Positions 38,166-48,581 of a DNA stretch of 64,000 bases are shown in pieces. The notes under the pieces are model-generated. The model did not search any database and was not told the DNA's origin. It worked only from the letters and a program-made list of their open reading frames with translations. How positions within the stretch are numbered: the stretch's first letter is position 1; each line of letters begins with the position of its first letter. This DNA comes from Ricinus communis. Its lineage: Eukaryota; Streptophyta; Magnoliopsida; Malpighiales; Euphorbiaceae. Location of the stretch: assembly GCF_019578655.1 (NCBI RefSeq), contig NC_063256.1, positions 33,962,342 through 34,026,341 on the forward strand. The letters are read 5' to 3'. The translations under genes were made by a program, and so were the position numbers.

Positions 38166-41100
38166 TAGACCTGTTCATGGGCTTGGGTACCCGCCAGACC
38201 CACCCGAGTCCATTCTAAAAATATTCAGGCTTGGACAATAGATTTGTCATGTAAGCCTGGATCGACCCGAGCCCATTAAAAGCCTGGTGTTTTAGCAAGC
38301 GGCTTGGACTTATTATATGAAATTCGGGCCCATCCGGCTCAAACAGCTATTAATATGTTAAAATTATAAATATATATTCCATCTACTGATTTGAGCTCTT
38401 CTTGTCGATAAGTGCAACTCTAAAATCCACATACAAGGAAAGCTTATGTGCCTTTTTTAGTGTAGTTGCAATATCAATATAATGTAGTTGCAAAGCTTTC
38501 TTTCGTGAGCTAGCCTTGTTTCCTTCCTCTTTTCCTCTCTGTTTTAGATATCCATCCAATCTTTGATTCTAGTTTATAACTTTCTTGAATTTAGCACTTG
38601 TTGCTCTTCTTTGGCTAGAATGTCACTTATATGGCTATCTTTTCTTAAGATATATGTACACACACACACACACATTAAAATGATAAAGGCGAGATTTAGA
38701 CCTTCTACCTTTGCATAAGTCTTAAGACGTTCCTCTACCAAGCTATTTTATAATTTCTAATAATTGTATAATCTATATATATTATATATAATATACTACT
38801 TCTTAGTAAACCCTAGTTCCACTATTATAAATATGAATCTTATATGAAAAGATATACTTTTTTACCGTCATCTCTCTACTCATTACTCTTACCTCTCACA
38901 GTCCTAAAATAAACCCAATTTTATGTTTAATCTTTTACGTTCTTCTTATTATTATTGAATCAGGTTCTTCTTATTATAAAGCCCCATAATTATAATCATT
39001 TGCATAGAGGTTTGTAATTCATTATTTGTTCTTGTTTTTCTTATTTTAAAGATTTGAATCTATTCATTTGTTGATAAAGACATGAAAGAAATTATGCTAA
39101 TCTTAGAGAATCGATAATATTTTGTTCATAGACAATCATTTTCTATTTGTAGCAAGCAGGGCAAGAATTTTGTGTCTGTAGAGAAATTTAAACGGTACAA
39201 ATTGGATAGGCTAACTGTTGTTGTCTACTAAGATCTAAGTTGAAAAATCTAAGTTCGTACTTTATGTATGTCTTTGTCTTAGCATTTTGCAATATCCTAT
39301 ATTATGCATGCATGGTATAGGATCTATGGATCATTCTCTTATGGGTCCCATACCAAAAAGAGAAAAAAAAATTTCGCGTATTAAAATGAAAACAATCATA
39401 TGACAATTAGCTTCTCTACAATGTCCCTTTGTTAATGATATTTTTGAAAACCAATATGATTGAATCCCTATTGGCCCATCATATTATGTTGACAAAAATA
39501 TGAAATTAAACATTTGTATTACCAATTCGTAAATACCTTAGATTGAATATGTACAGCTTATATTTAAAATATGTACTTTAAATATGTATGCTACCAATTC
39601 TCTTCCGGTTTGAATAGATTACTATTTATATTTTGAATATGTACTTTGGATACTATATTTAATAATTAAGTTTATTTTTCTGTCATTTAATATCTAGGTC
39701 CATGGCTGAAGAATCTAACTCTAAGACACTTTAGTGCAATAAGGAACACGTGAAGGATGGATTTAATGAATATGAACTTACTGAGTAAGCGGCCTAGCAT
39801 CACTTTAATTGTTTGGCAGAATTTTAAAGCGACTTCCAATGCAAAAATCAAGAAGAAACAAAAGCAAAATGCAGATTTTGTAATATTCTTCTTGCTGCTG
39901 CTTTAAAGAATAGGACTTCTCATTTGAGGCGTCATATAGATAAGTGTCTAAAACGTGTGAATGGTGATAATGGTGATATTAAGCACTATATGCTAACAAA
40001 TGAAACCTTAACCGATGGTAGTAATTCGATAAAAAAATTATAAATTTGACCTTGATGAGCTCCGTTGTTGCATTAGTCTGTTTGTTGTTGAAGGCTCTCA
40101 TGCATTTACTATTGTGGAAGAGAAGGATTTTAGGAACATGATATGTAAGGCATGCCCTCAATTCAAAGCATGTAGTAGGCATACTCTTAAAAGAGATATT
40201 CTTACTTTATATGTGATTGATAGAGATAATTTTATAGATTTAATAATGAATGTGCCTGATAGAGTTTGCTTCATAACTAATAATTGGAAGAGCCAACATA
40301 CTAAATAGAGTATATTTGCATTACTGCTCATTTTATTGATCATGATTGGAAACTGAAAAAAAAAAAAAAGATCTTGTGGTTTAGAGCTTTAGTCCTTATT
40401 TATGATTGCATGTGCATAACTGAAGAGATTGAATTATTTTTATCTTAATAGAATTTGAAGCATAAGATATTTTCAATTGCTGCTGATAATCCGACCTATA
40501 ATGACACTATAATTTCTATTCTAAAGGGTCGTCTTGTGTTGAAACAAACTCTTGTATATGATGCAGCTTTCTTTCAAGTTCGTTTGCGCTCATATATGGA
40601 TTGGAAGCTATTGAAGACATTCTTCATAAAGGGAAGTTATAAAGTACATTGACCGATCAACAATTAGAAGGAATTTTTTTTTGATGTTGTAAAGAAAGAT
40701 TTTCAGTTAGAGGGTAGGAGAAGATTTAGGCTTGATGCTCCTATAAGGTGAAGTTTAACTTATTAAATGCTTGAAAATGCTTTTTATTATAAGGATGTGT
40801 TTAATCATCTTAGTGGTTGAAATCATGCACTTAGAGTTTATGAAATTTCAATGTTTGAATGGCAAAATATTGCCATGATCCATAAGTTCTTAAAGGTATT
40901 TTTTGAAGTGACATGTATGTTTTCATCCTATAAATCTCCTACTTCAAATCTAGTTTTTTAAAAGAGTATGGAAAATTCATTCAAAGTTTATAGAACTAGG
41001 AAATGGACCATCTAATATTTTATCTAGTACCGCTAAGGCTATGCAACCTAAATTTAACAAGTATTGGGCTGAGTATAATGAGATTTTAAGTTGTGCTGCA

Positions 41101-42369
41101 CTTTTGGATCCTAGATTCAAGGTAAAGTTCTTACGGTATTGCTATACAAAATTTATGGTAAGGATAATGTGGCACATCAGACTGAGAATATTATATCAAC
41201 TCTTTGTAAGTTGTTTGAAGAGTACAAGCAACCAACTTATGCCCTTTCAAGTGTTGGCAGTTGTATAACCTCAACGACATACCCATCAAATGGTGGGAAC
41301 TTTGACAGTATTATAAGGGATGCAATTTGGAGATTATGCTGAACTTTTGGATGAGCCAACTTAAGATTTAAATGAAGAGTTGGATGTTTTAGAAGTTTGG
41401 AATAAAAGCTCAATGAGATATTCAGAGCTTTTAAAATTGGCACGTGATATTTTGTCCATTGTGGTCAGTAGTGTTGCTTCAGAATCCGTTTTAAGCACGA
41501 GAGGTAAAATCATATTTGTTTCAAGGAGTTCTCTAAAGTCAAAGACTATTTAAGCTACAGTTTGTCTTAGAGACTGGATTCAAGCATAAGGTAATTTGTA
41601 CTATCATAGTTATTTTATTATATTTCACTGTTGTTTTCTTATTTGGTTATGTAATTGCTATTGAGTATTTAATTAGTATTTGATATATAGGTGATGTTAT
41701 ATCCAAAATTGATTTTGATAGCTCTAGTGATGATGATTATAATGATGATGTTGATGATAATGACAATGGACTTAATGATTTTATTTAGGTAAAAATGTAT
41801 TTTTTCCTTAATTCTACTAATATCAGTGGTTACAACTTTCTTTGTTTTGGAGTTTATGTTGCAACTATTGTATCAGGTTATTTACTCTTTGAAAATAATA
41901 TTGAACCTGATATCTTGACAATTTTAACACAGACAGTGGATGTCATGTTGTTTGAAAGATCAACTCCACTTTTAAAGAGTAGGAAAAGATCTTTGGATAG
42001 CTTTACCATGATTCCCAACATTTGGACAACTTTCAGTATTCAATTAAATTTTTTAGTTCTAATTGATTTGAGATGCGGTGTACTAATTAAATTCTACAAC
42101 TTATATTATTACTGTTTTATTATTCTAAATTATTTTATTATTTTTAGTTGTTATTTTATTGTCTTTAGTTGATATTCATTTGATATGAAAACTAAAAATA
42201 ATTAAAGAAAATATAACAGGTTGGGCCGGCCTGGGCCTGGGCCTCCATTTAACTATCGGCTCGAGCTTAGACAAACAAGAATTAAAAATTTACCGGACTC
42301 CTGTGGGCTCGAGCTTGCATAAAAAGAATAAAGCTCGAGTAAGCCCGACCCAACAAATGAACAGATCTA
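38166..42369 (+). mobile_element. hAT transposon inserted in the MULE
   Basis: The 4,204-bp element begins TAGACCTGTTCATGGGCTTG, and its right end reverse-complemented begins TAGATCTGTTCATTTGTTGG; 12 of the first 13 bases agree. The flanking 8 bp are ATAACAAG (38158-38165) and ATAATAAA (42370-42377), 6 of 8 matching, consistent with an old hAT duplication. Sub-terminal GC-rich words (GGCCCGGC/GCCTGGGC and CTCGAGC) lie at both ends. A decayed transposase lies at 39702-41788. Its insertion separates the MULE transposase N-terminus (right) from the acidic region (left). Confidence 0.85.
39702..41788 (+). pseudogene. hAT (Ac/RICESLEEPER type) transposase, decayed
   Basis: From the possible start at 39702 the reading frame meets a stop within about 12 codons and shifts repeatedly. 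Recognisable parts in order: a BED zinc finger at about 39836-39960 (CRFCNILLAAALKN, HLRRHIDKC); a central hAT region at 40050-40300 (HAFTIVEEKDFRNM); a region with MLENAFYYKDVFNHL at about 40760-40820; AALLDPRFKVKFLRYCY at about 41096-41145; and the C-terminal dimerisation domain at about 41380-41585 (LARDILSIVVSSVASESVLS, RSSLKSK, CLRDWIQA). An acidic tail follows at 41691-41788 after a possible intron. Many stops and frameshifts make it non-functional. Confidence 0.85.
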
Positions 42370-42413
42370 ATAATAAATATCCAACTCTTATATATAAGTT
42401 TTTATAAAAAATT

Positions 42414-42738
42414 GGAAAAAATTTCAATAAACTACCCTATGGTTTAACATATTTTCACTTTAGGGTAATGTGGTATGCTTTTGTACTTTGGTTCTGTATG
42501 AATATGACCGTCAGCAAATAATGACCAAATTGTACTAAACTGTTAGCAAGTGTTAACGTGGCAGTTGAAAAAATAGTGGTTATCGCGTGCCACACCAGAA
42601 TCTCTTAATAGTGTTATGCAATTTGACTGTTATTTGCTAACGATTATATTCATAGGATACTAAAGTGACAAAAAGCAAGCCATAATATCCTAAAAGAAAA
42701 ACACGTTAAACCATAAGGTAGTTTAATAAAGTTTTCCC
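42414..42738. mobile_element. Mutator-type MITE with long inverted repeats
   Basis: The 325-bp element has terminal inverted repeats of about 97 bp: both ends contain AAACTAC(C/T)(C/T)TATGGTTTAAC and later TATGAATAT(G/A)A(C/T)CGT. It is flanked by a 9-bp target duplication, TAAAAAATT (42405-42413) and TAAAAAACT (42739-42747), 8 of 9 matching. The 9-bp duplication and long repeats are Mutator hallmarks. It lies within the host MULE between the hAT element and the MULE N-terminal coding piece. Confidence 0.88.
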
Positions 42739-43813
42739 TAAAAAACTTTTAAAAACCAAAATCAACCTCATCGTCACACATTATTTTTATTTTTGTATCA
42801 TTCTTTACTGATGTTTGAAACTCCTAAATAAAAGTTCTACACTAAAAATACCTAATCTTCTTAACTATCCCAAACCTCAACTGTTTTACCCTAGCCACAT
42901 TTTTGACATCTACCCACTTCATATCCCTATAATCCCTCCAACCACCAGGTATAGTATGATCTCTTATGTACTTAGTTATAAGACTATCACTAAACTTACC
43001 TTCCACCCACAACTCAACAGAAACCTGCATACACAATCACAATACTAAATACCTATTGTCAATTCCAAAATCATGACTAAATACTTTTATAATTATATGT
43101 TGATAATTAAATTAACTCAAATATACAATAAGTTAGAAGAAAAGCACGTTTTCCAATAATAACCATCTTTAAATCAAATTTCTAATCCTAAATTCCACTT
43201 TTAAATTTCACAACTTAAACACTTAAATAATAGCAAAAATGCACTAACAATATATAATATATTAACCCTGTTTTCCTTTTTTGACTTTTAGCCATCACAT
43301 TTATGCCTTTTTTCTGTAGCTTTGGACCACTGACAACCTTTGACTTCTTTGCTCTTTGGCAAAACCACGAGCTTCACTTGATTCCTCTAAATAAAACTAT
43401 CCTTCAGCAATATTATTGACGATTTTGATGTATAGAGAGTAAAGAAATAAAAAAATTAAATTAGGTTTACATTGAATGAGAAGACAATGAGATACAACAG
43501 TAAGATTACTAAAAAATAAAACATCTAGATTTTTCTTACATTAAATATTCTAACATTAGTTATTACCATTTCTCTCCATTTACTTAAAGTTAAAAGGCTA
43601 ACTCAGGTTGGTTAGTCTTTTACATGGCCTACCATCGAGTTTTAAATAAAATAAATATATAATTCCATATCAGATGCTATATTAGTTTAATTTTGAATAG
43701 GAGAGGAGGTGGGCTACAATTACACTTACTGTTGCAAATTTCGCCTATTTTGATAATTTTAAAAATTTGGGTCAAAATCAAACTAACACACAAATGTTTG
43801 GATTTTATTTACC

Positions 43814-45178
43814 ATTAAGCTTATGAAATATCACTAATGCCCTTCGACTGACAGGTAGGGAAGTTCTCGCTGAGGTGTTGTTCTCGGTATGGCCCCATCC
43901 TTCCTATCTCGCATGGACCTTCAGTCAAAATAATCGAGGGATAAATTAAAGATCAATTTGTTATATAAATTAGGGACTTTTACATAAGCATGGGAAAGCG
44001 GCGATAAAAAAAAATTTTACGGTCAAATTTTCTTTTATATGATTTTTTTTTTCAAATTCTTTTATGATTATTTTTAAATTTTTATTTTGCTGTCTTTTTG
44101 GGACTGCATTATAATATCATTTTGATATTTTATCGATATTTTTTAAATGACTTTTTTATTTTATTTTAATTATATCTTTATGTATTTTAAACTACATTTA
44201 GTATATTTTTAGTATATTATAATTTTTTTTGAAACACACATCTTCATGTCATCAAAATATACTAGTTGCTATAATAAAACATGTAAAAATTATGCAATTT
44301 ATAAATGCCAAACACAAAGATATAAAACAGAAATGATAAATTTACCTTATTTGGCTTATTACATAGTAATATAAATTAAAATAATATCATTTCAGTATCT
44401 TATAGATATATTAAATTTTTTTTCAGATAAAATTCTGAAAATAAGATTCATAATAATAAAAGTTAAAATAATAAAATTTTAGTATCTTTTAGTTATACTT
44501 CTAGTATATTTTCCTGACAACATTTTGAAAAAAATAAAAAGATATAAAATAAAAATTAAATTTATTATAACACAAATTAAAAATAATATCTTTTTAGTAT
44601 CTTTTAGGTATGTTTTTAGTATATTCCTTTGGACAAAATTTTGAAAAGAAAATTCATAGTAATACAAGTTAAAATAAATAAATTTTAGATATCTTTTAGA
44701 TATACTGTTAAGTATGTTTTTAGTATTTTTTTTCTAGCAAAATTCTGAAAAAGTAAAAAAAAAAATAAAATCAAAACTGATTTCACAATAGTACAAATTA
44801 AAATAATATATTTTTAATATCTTTTAGGTAATACGGTTGGTATTCTTTTTTTGATGAAATTTTGAAAAAAATTAAATAAAATAAATTTTTTTGAGAAAAA
44901 CTGTAAAAAAAAGTTCTTTTTTTTTCTTTTTCTTTTTTCGTATTTTACACCCATTTAAGGAGAAACCAATGGCGGGTGAGGACAAAACTGCTAATTCTTA
45001 AAATATATAGATGAAAGTGGGTAATGAAGCAAATCTTGGGGTATTTGTAATTGAAAAGGAAATTATTGGGGCTGAAACTTAGCCAACTATTTACAGACCT
45101 ATGATCATATAAGGTGAAAATCAGAGAAATATAGCTTCTAGTCTTCAGTCTTCGCCATCTCAAAGTAAAAAGAAAGAA
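43814..45178. other. Intergenic AT-rich DNA with degenerate tandem repeats
   Basis: There is no gene. The stretch 44160-44890 is built from diverged repeats (listed separately). The last 100 bp before 45179 may hold the 5' UTR of the next gene. Confidence 0.55.
44160..44890. repeat. Degenerate tandem repeat array
   Basis: The motif TAGTATCTTTTAG(G/A/T)TAT recurs at about 44393, 44480, 44598, 44686 and 44815. Each is followed by TTTTTAGTAT, then AAA(A/C)TT(T/C)TGAAAA and an A/T-rich spacer ending CAAATTAAAATAAT. Spacing alternates around 87-90 and 118-129 bp, which suggests a higher-order unit of about 205-215 bp made of two sub-repeats. It is non-coding. Confidence 0.6.
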
Positions 45179-47116
45179 ATGGACGAAGAAGAATTTCGAC
45201 GGCGGTTGAATCTCTTCCCTGTTGTCCGACCTCGTGATTACCATGTAATTAACTTTTCACTTTCTCTTTCCCTGTCACTCTCTATTTGTATACAAAAGTC
45301 TTATGTTTCTTCCTGTTTCTGTATCAATCTGCTAATACTTCTTTTCTTTCTTTGCTTCTTTATTCCTTAAATTCAGATTGATTTGGACCCATCAAGGCAA
45401 TCGACTTCTAGACCACCACTTGATGAGGCAATAGCACTTTAAAAGTTGCTCTTTATAATCATTTGTATATTATGTTATTTGGGGTTTGATTCGTTATGAT
45501 TCACATTTTTGTACTGACAGGCGAAGAAGTGGCAGGATGCGTGGGAGGAGGAGCCACCTGAATGGGGTAAAAAGGAAATTGACAATCATGGTATTTTCTT
45601 AGTTTTCTTTTCTTAGTGTCATTGATTGAGTGTGATTTAGGTCAGTTTTTGTGTTTATTTTATCTTTATTCATGTGGTTTTTGTTTGAATAGATGCATTC
45701 TGGGAGAAACTAAAGGCAGCAGCTGAGAGAAAGGCATGGACTTTTCACAACTTTTCTACTTGTTTCTGGTTAATTAATTAGCATTATTATCCTAGTTATT
45801 ATTGTTTGTATGCATCTGTAGGCTTTTGTTGTAGACCAACATATGAAAATAGTTTATATATATTATGAAATAGGAGGAATAGTGCGAACCTTGAATGCTG
45901 CTAAGGTGCGAAGTTCATGATACATCTTACTGGAAACGGAACTACATTTACTTGAGTTGTGACAACAATCTTATTAGTTACTGGTATCAAGCCGTTCTTG
46001 TTTTTCAGTAGACATGGACACCTACGATGATGGTTTGGCAATTGTTGAACTCTTTAAACTGTTTATTATATTTTGGTTGCACAAAGACAAAATCTGGTAT
46101 TTGGAGCTTGATAGATTCATTCATGCTTACATGCTGAAAAAGTATTGTTGATCATGATTTCTTTGAAAATGATATTTCTTATTGAAGAGCACAATTGTTC
46201 AGGTCGTGAAATATCAATGGTCTACAAGTAGCTAAACTGAATCACATTGTAAGAATATAGATCAACAGTTTAATTGAAACACTATGATTTTGGTCCCAAG
46301 TTTGAGAATAACTAATTCTTAGTTCTAGAGCAGTTTGCTTTGGTATGGGTTGTTGGACATGGCATAAAATTGCAATTCTGGTCGACTTTTGGTAAATATT
46401 TAATTTGTTATCATGCAAGTGTAAACCATAGACTTTTGATCTTTGAAGAAGATATTAGTGCCACTCGGCGATTAGTTGTATTCTGGCATATTGTTGGTCG
46501 TGTGAAGCTGACTGCTATGTTGAAAGGGCAAACCCTTGCTTGTTTCGCGATTGAAGCGATCAGATGAAAGCAATTACTGTTGTAATAATGAGTTGGAGGT
46601 CTATACTGATATGATTAGAGATCATCTATGAAACTTGGATTTAGTTGTTTTAGTGACAAAAACATTTATACTATGTGGAAAAAAGTGGACTACCATTATA
46701 TTTATGGGGAAAATTTAAGCAATAAACTTGAAAAGAATGCTTTAATAAACTTATATAGTCAAAACCTCTTTTGTCCATAGAAGCATCTACAGCGACAAGC
46801 CTTTAGGTTTTCAAAAAAGAAAAGAATATTTCATTCCTCAGTGAAGAATTGATGCTTTAATGTGTTGTTATTACACTAACAAGTTTTGTCGTGGTTATGT
46901 GGATTTATAGATGGGTGCAGCTGAGGCTAAGAGATTTTGCAATGCTTTCCAAAAAGTTCACAGGCAACTAGTATGCACCGTATTCTTTAAAATCATATAA
47001 CAATTTACCATTTCTTATGTTGTTATGCCAAAAGATTTCTTTCCTTTGACCAGGTATATAAAGAGCTGAGTTTGGATGCTGCCTGCAACTTTATAAACTC
47101 GACGAGAAAGTTTTGA
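45179..47116 (+). CDS. Small conserved plant protein of unknown function, 6 exons
   Basis: Exons: 45179-45244, 45377-45427, 45521-45590, 45693-45733, 46911-46970, 47054-47116. They total 351 bp for 116 residues. The product starts MDEEEFRRRLNLFPVVRPRD, continues with an SRQSTSRPPLDE segment, then an acidic tryptophan-rich stretch (KKWQDAWEEEPPEWGKKE) and FWEKLKAAAERKMGAAEAKR, and ends in KFF-less NSTRKF. It is charged and probably alpha-helical, without signal peptide or membrane segment. Introns 2 and 4 must start with GC rather than GT (GATGAG|GCAATA and AGAAAG|GCATGG) to keep the frame; without splicing, exon 2 runs into a stop 12 bases later. I do not recognise the family's function. Exon 4's donor is the weakest part of the model, and 1.2 kb of intron separates it from exon 5. 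Confidence 0.7.
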
Positions 47117-48581
47117 ACAACAGTTATCTTCCTAGCTATATGCTTATTTTGTTCTCTTGTTGCTTATGCAGTTGCCAAATATTTTGATTCAGAAGAAGAA
47201 AACATTGTAATCTAAATTTCAGAAAGCAAAAATTGATCACTGATGTGTCATATTTTAAGTATCTCTTTTTGCTTTTCATCTGGCCTGCAAATTCTTCAAG
47301 GGATGCAGGAAAGAGTAGACTTTTGGAGAATTTGTGAGATGTGGAGGATTGTCTGTTTCACTCTTGTATATCCAAGGATGAATATGTTCTTTATGAAGTT
47401 GAAAAGGACTACCATTGGTCAATTTTAGGCCTGATGACAAATAGATATGGACAATACATATAAGGAAAATTACGTGTGCGTTCTCATCTATACACCAAGA
47501 TAGATGTCATATATGTATTAGTTTTAAATAATAGACTATGTGTCAATCATTCAATATTAAACTGTATAATATTCACATGTATATGTCACTCTTCTATTAG
47601 TTATAATGTATACATCAGGACTAGATAAAAATTTTATTAGATATAATTGGTTATAATTAACACTAATAGATATAATATAATTTCATAATTGATCTTTATA
47701 TATTAGATATATGAGTATAATGAGAGTAATTCGACGGAGATAATAGTTTCATCAGCATTATCTTCTACAATTTGTGACTACTTAATCAAATTACAAACAG
47801 ATCCGTCGTATCCTTAGATCTCTTATTGCATTAGAGGGAAATGCTTTCCTTTCCTAATAGTTCAATTCTTACCTTAGGTTTTGGATAATCATTCGTGTAT
47901 TTTGAGAAATATTATTTGGGGTTGAGATTTAGTTCATAAAGGGATTAAGGAGCAGGTTTCCTAATTTGCTTCAGCATAATAGTTTAATTTTTATTTTATT
48001 TTATTGAGCTTCTGGATCTTTATTTTTATTTTTGAAGTAAAATTCTACTTTATATATTTTTTTGAGTGTACATAATTATTTCTTTTTTTTTGTTTAAAAT
48101 ATATATTTCTTAATTTTATTAATGGAAGATTTATATTTCTCTATCAGTGCCAATGCAAGTCGTTGAAACTTTAGATTGATCAACTACTTTCAATTTTTGT
48201 ATTATTAATAGATATTAATATAATTTATGACAATTGAGTTTTTTTTTTTCATTTTAGAGGATTCGGAATATTATAAGTTAGTTGATCATAGAGAAATTTA
48301 AGTAAAAGAAAATAAATTTCTTTAAATTTTCTTTTCTTCAAAGCAAAACGAATAGAGATATAATTATATTAATTCTTTAAATTAACTATTTATTATTTAA
48401 TTAAGTATTTATAGAGATACAATTATTTATTTATATTTTTTTAATTCATGGAAAGTATAAGAACTCATCTATATATAATTGAGATTCATTGTTTTGTATA
48501 AGTTAATACTATAAAGATAATAATTAATAATTAATAATTTTAAGAACACAAGGTAGGTACAAAAGTGCCTTTAAATGAATT
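47117..48581. other. 3' flank and intergenic AT-rich DNA
   Basis: Probable 3' UTR of the small gene followed by very AT-rich DNA. No element with defined ends and no coding region were seen. Confidence 0.55.

Larger units (their letters stand above)
31640..43036 (-). pseudogene. MuDR-type transposase, interrupted and decayed
   Basis: Pieces in coding order on the - strand: 43036-42842 (N-terminal region with VELWVEGKFSD); 38165-37685 (acidic region); 37557-36585 (DNA-binding and DDE catalytic regions, with ANSTWLAKKFLSMFRRKPAY, RFYIGFSALRKGYFEGH, DGNNQMYPISWVV and, after a probable intron at about 36870-36800, ILEPILHAEHKDC); and 32088-31640 (C-terminal region with HFCKALISIWPKCDVV and IRPKIRKKLGSAKYGTRLCVV, then a SWIM zinc finger, CSCRAWDISGIPCFH). 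Frameshifts and stops are present, for example near 37160 and between the conserved C-terminal block and the SWIM finger. The gene is dead. The domain order matches plant MULE transposases. Confidence 0.85.
30821..43813 (-). mobile_element. Mutator-like element (MULE), split by three nested insertions
   Basis: The two outer ends are long degenerate inverted repeats. The left end (about 30821-30930) and the reverse complement of the right end (about 43690-43813) share GGTAA(T/A)TAAAAT, then GTGTTA, and the run TAGCCCACCTCCTCTCCTA in the same order. Between them, on the - strand, lie pieces of a MuDR-type transposase in the right order. Removing the copia element, the hAT element and the small MITE leaves about 3.9 kb, a normal size for an autonomous MULE. 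Exact ends and the expected 9-bp target duplication could not be fixed, because similarity continues weakly outwards for about 20 bp on both sides. Confidence 0.85.

Noticed and set aside
45428..45442. Reading exon 2 of the small gene through to the TAA at 45440-45442 as the true C-terminus
   Set aside because: It would give only a 44-residue peptide and leave well-formed in-phase downstream exons unexplained; a GC donor at 45428 gives a continuous protein.
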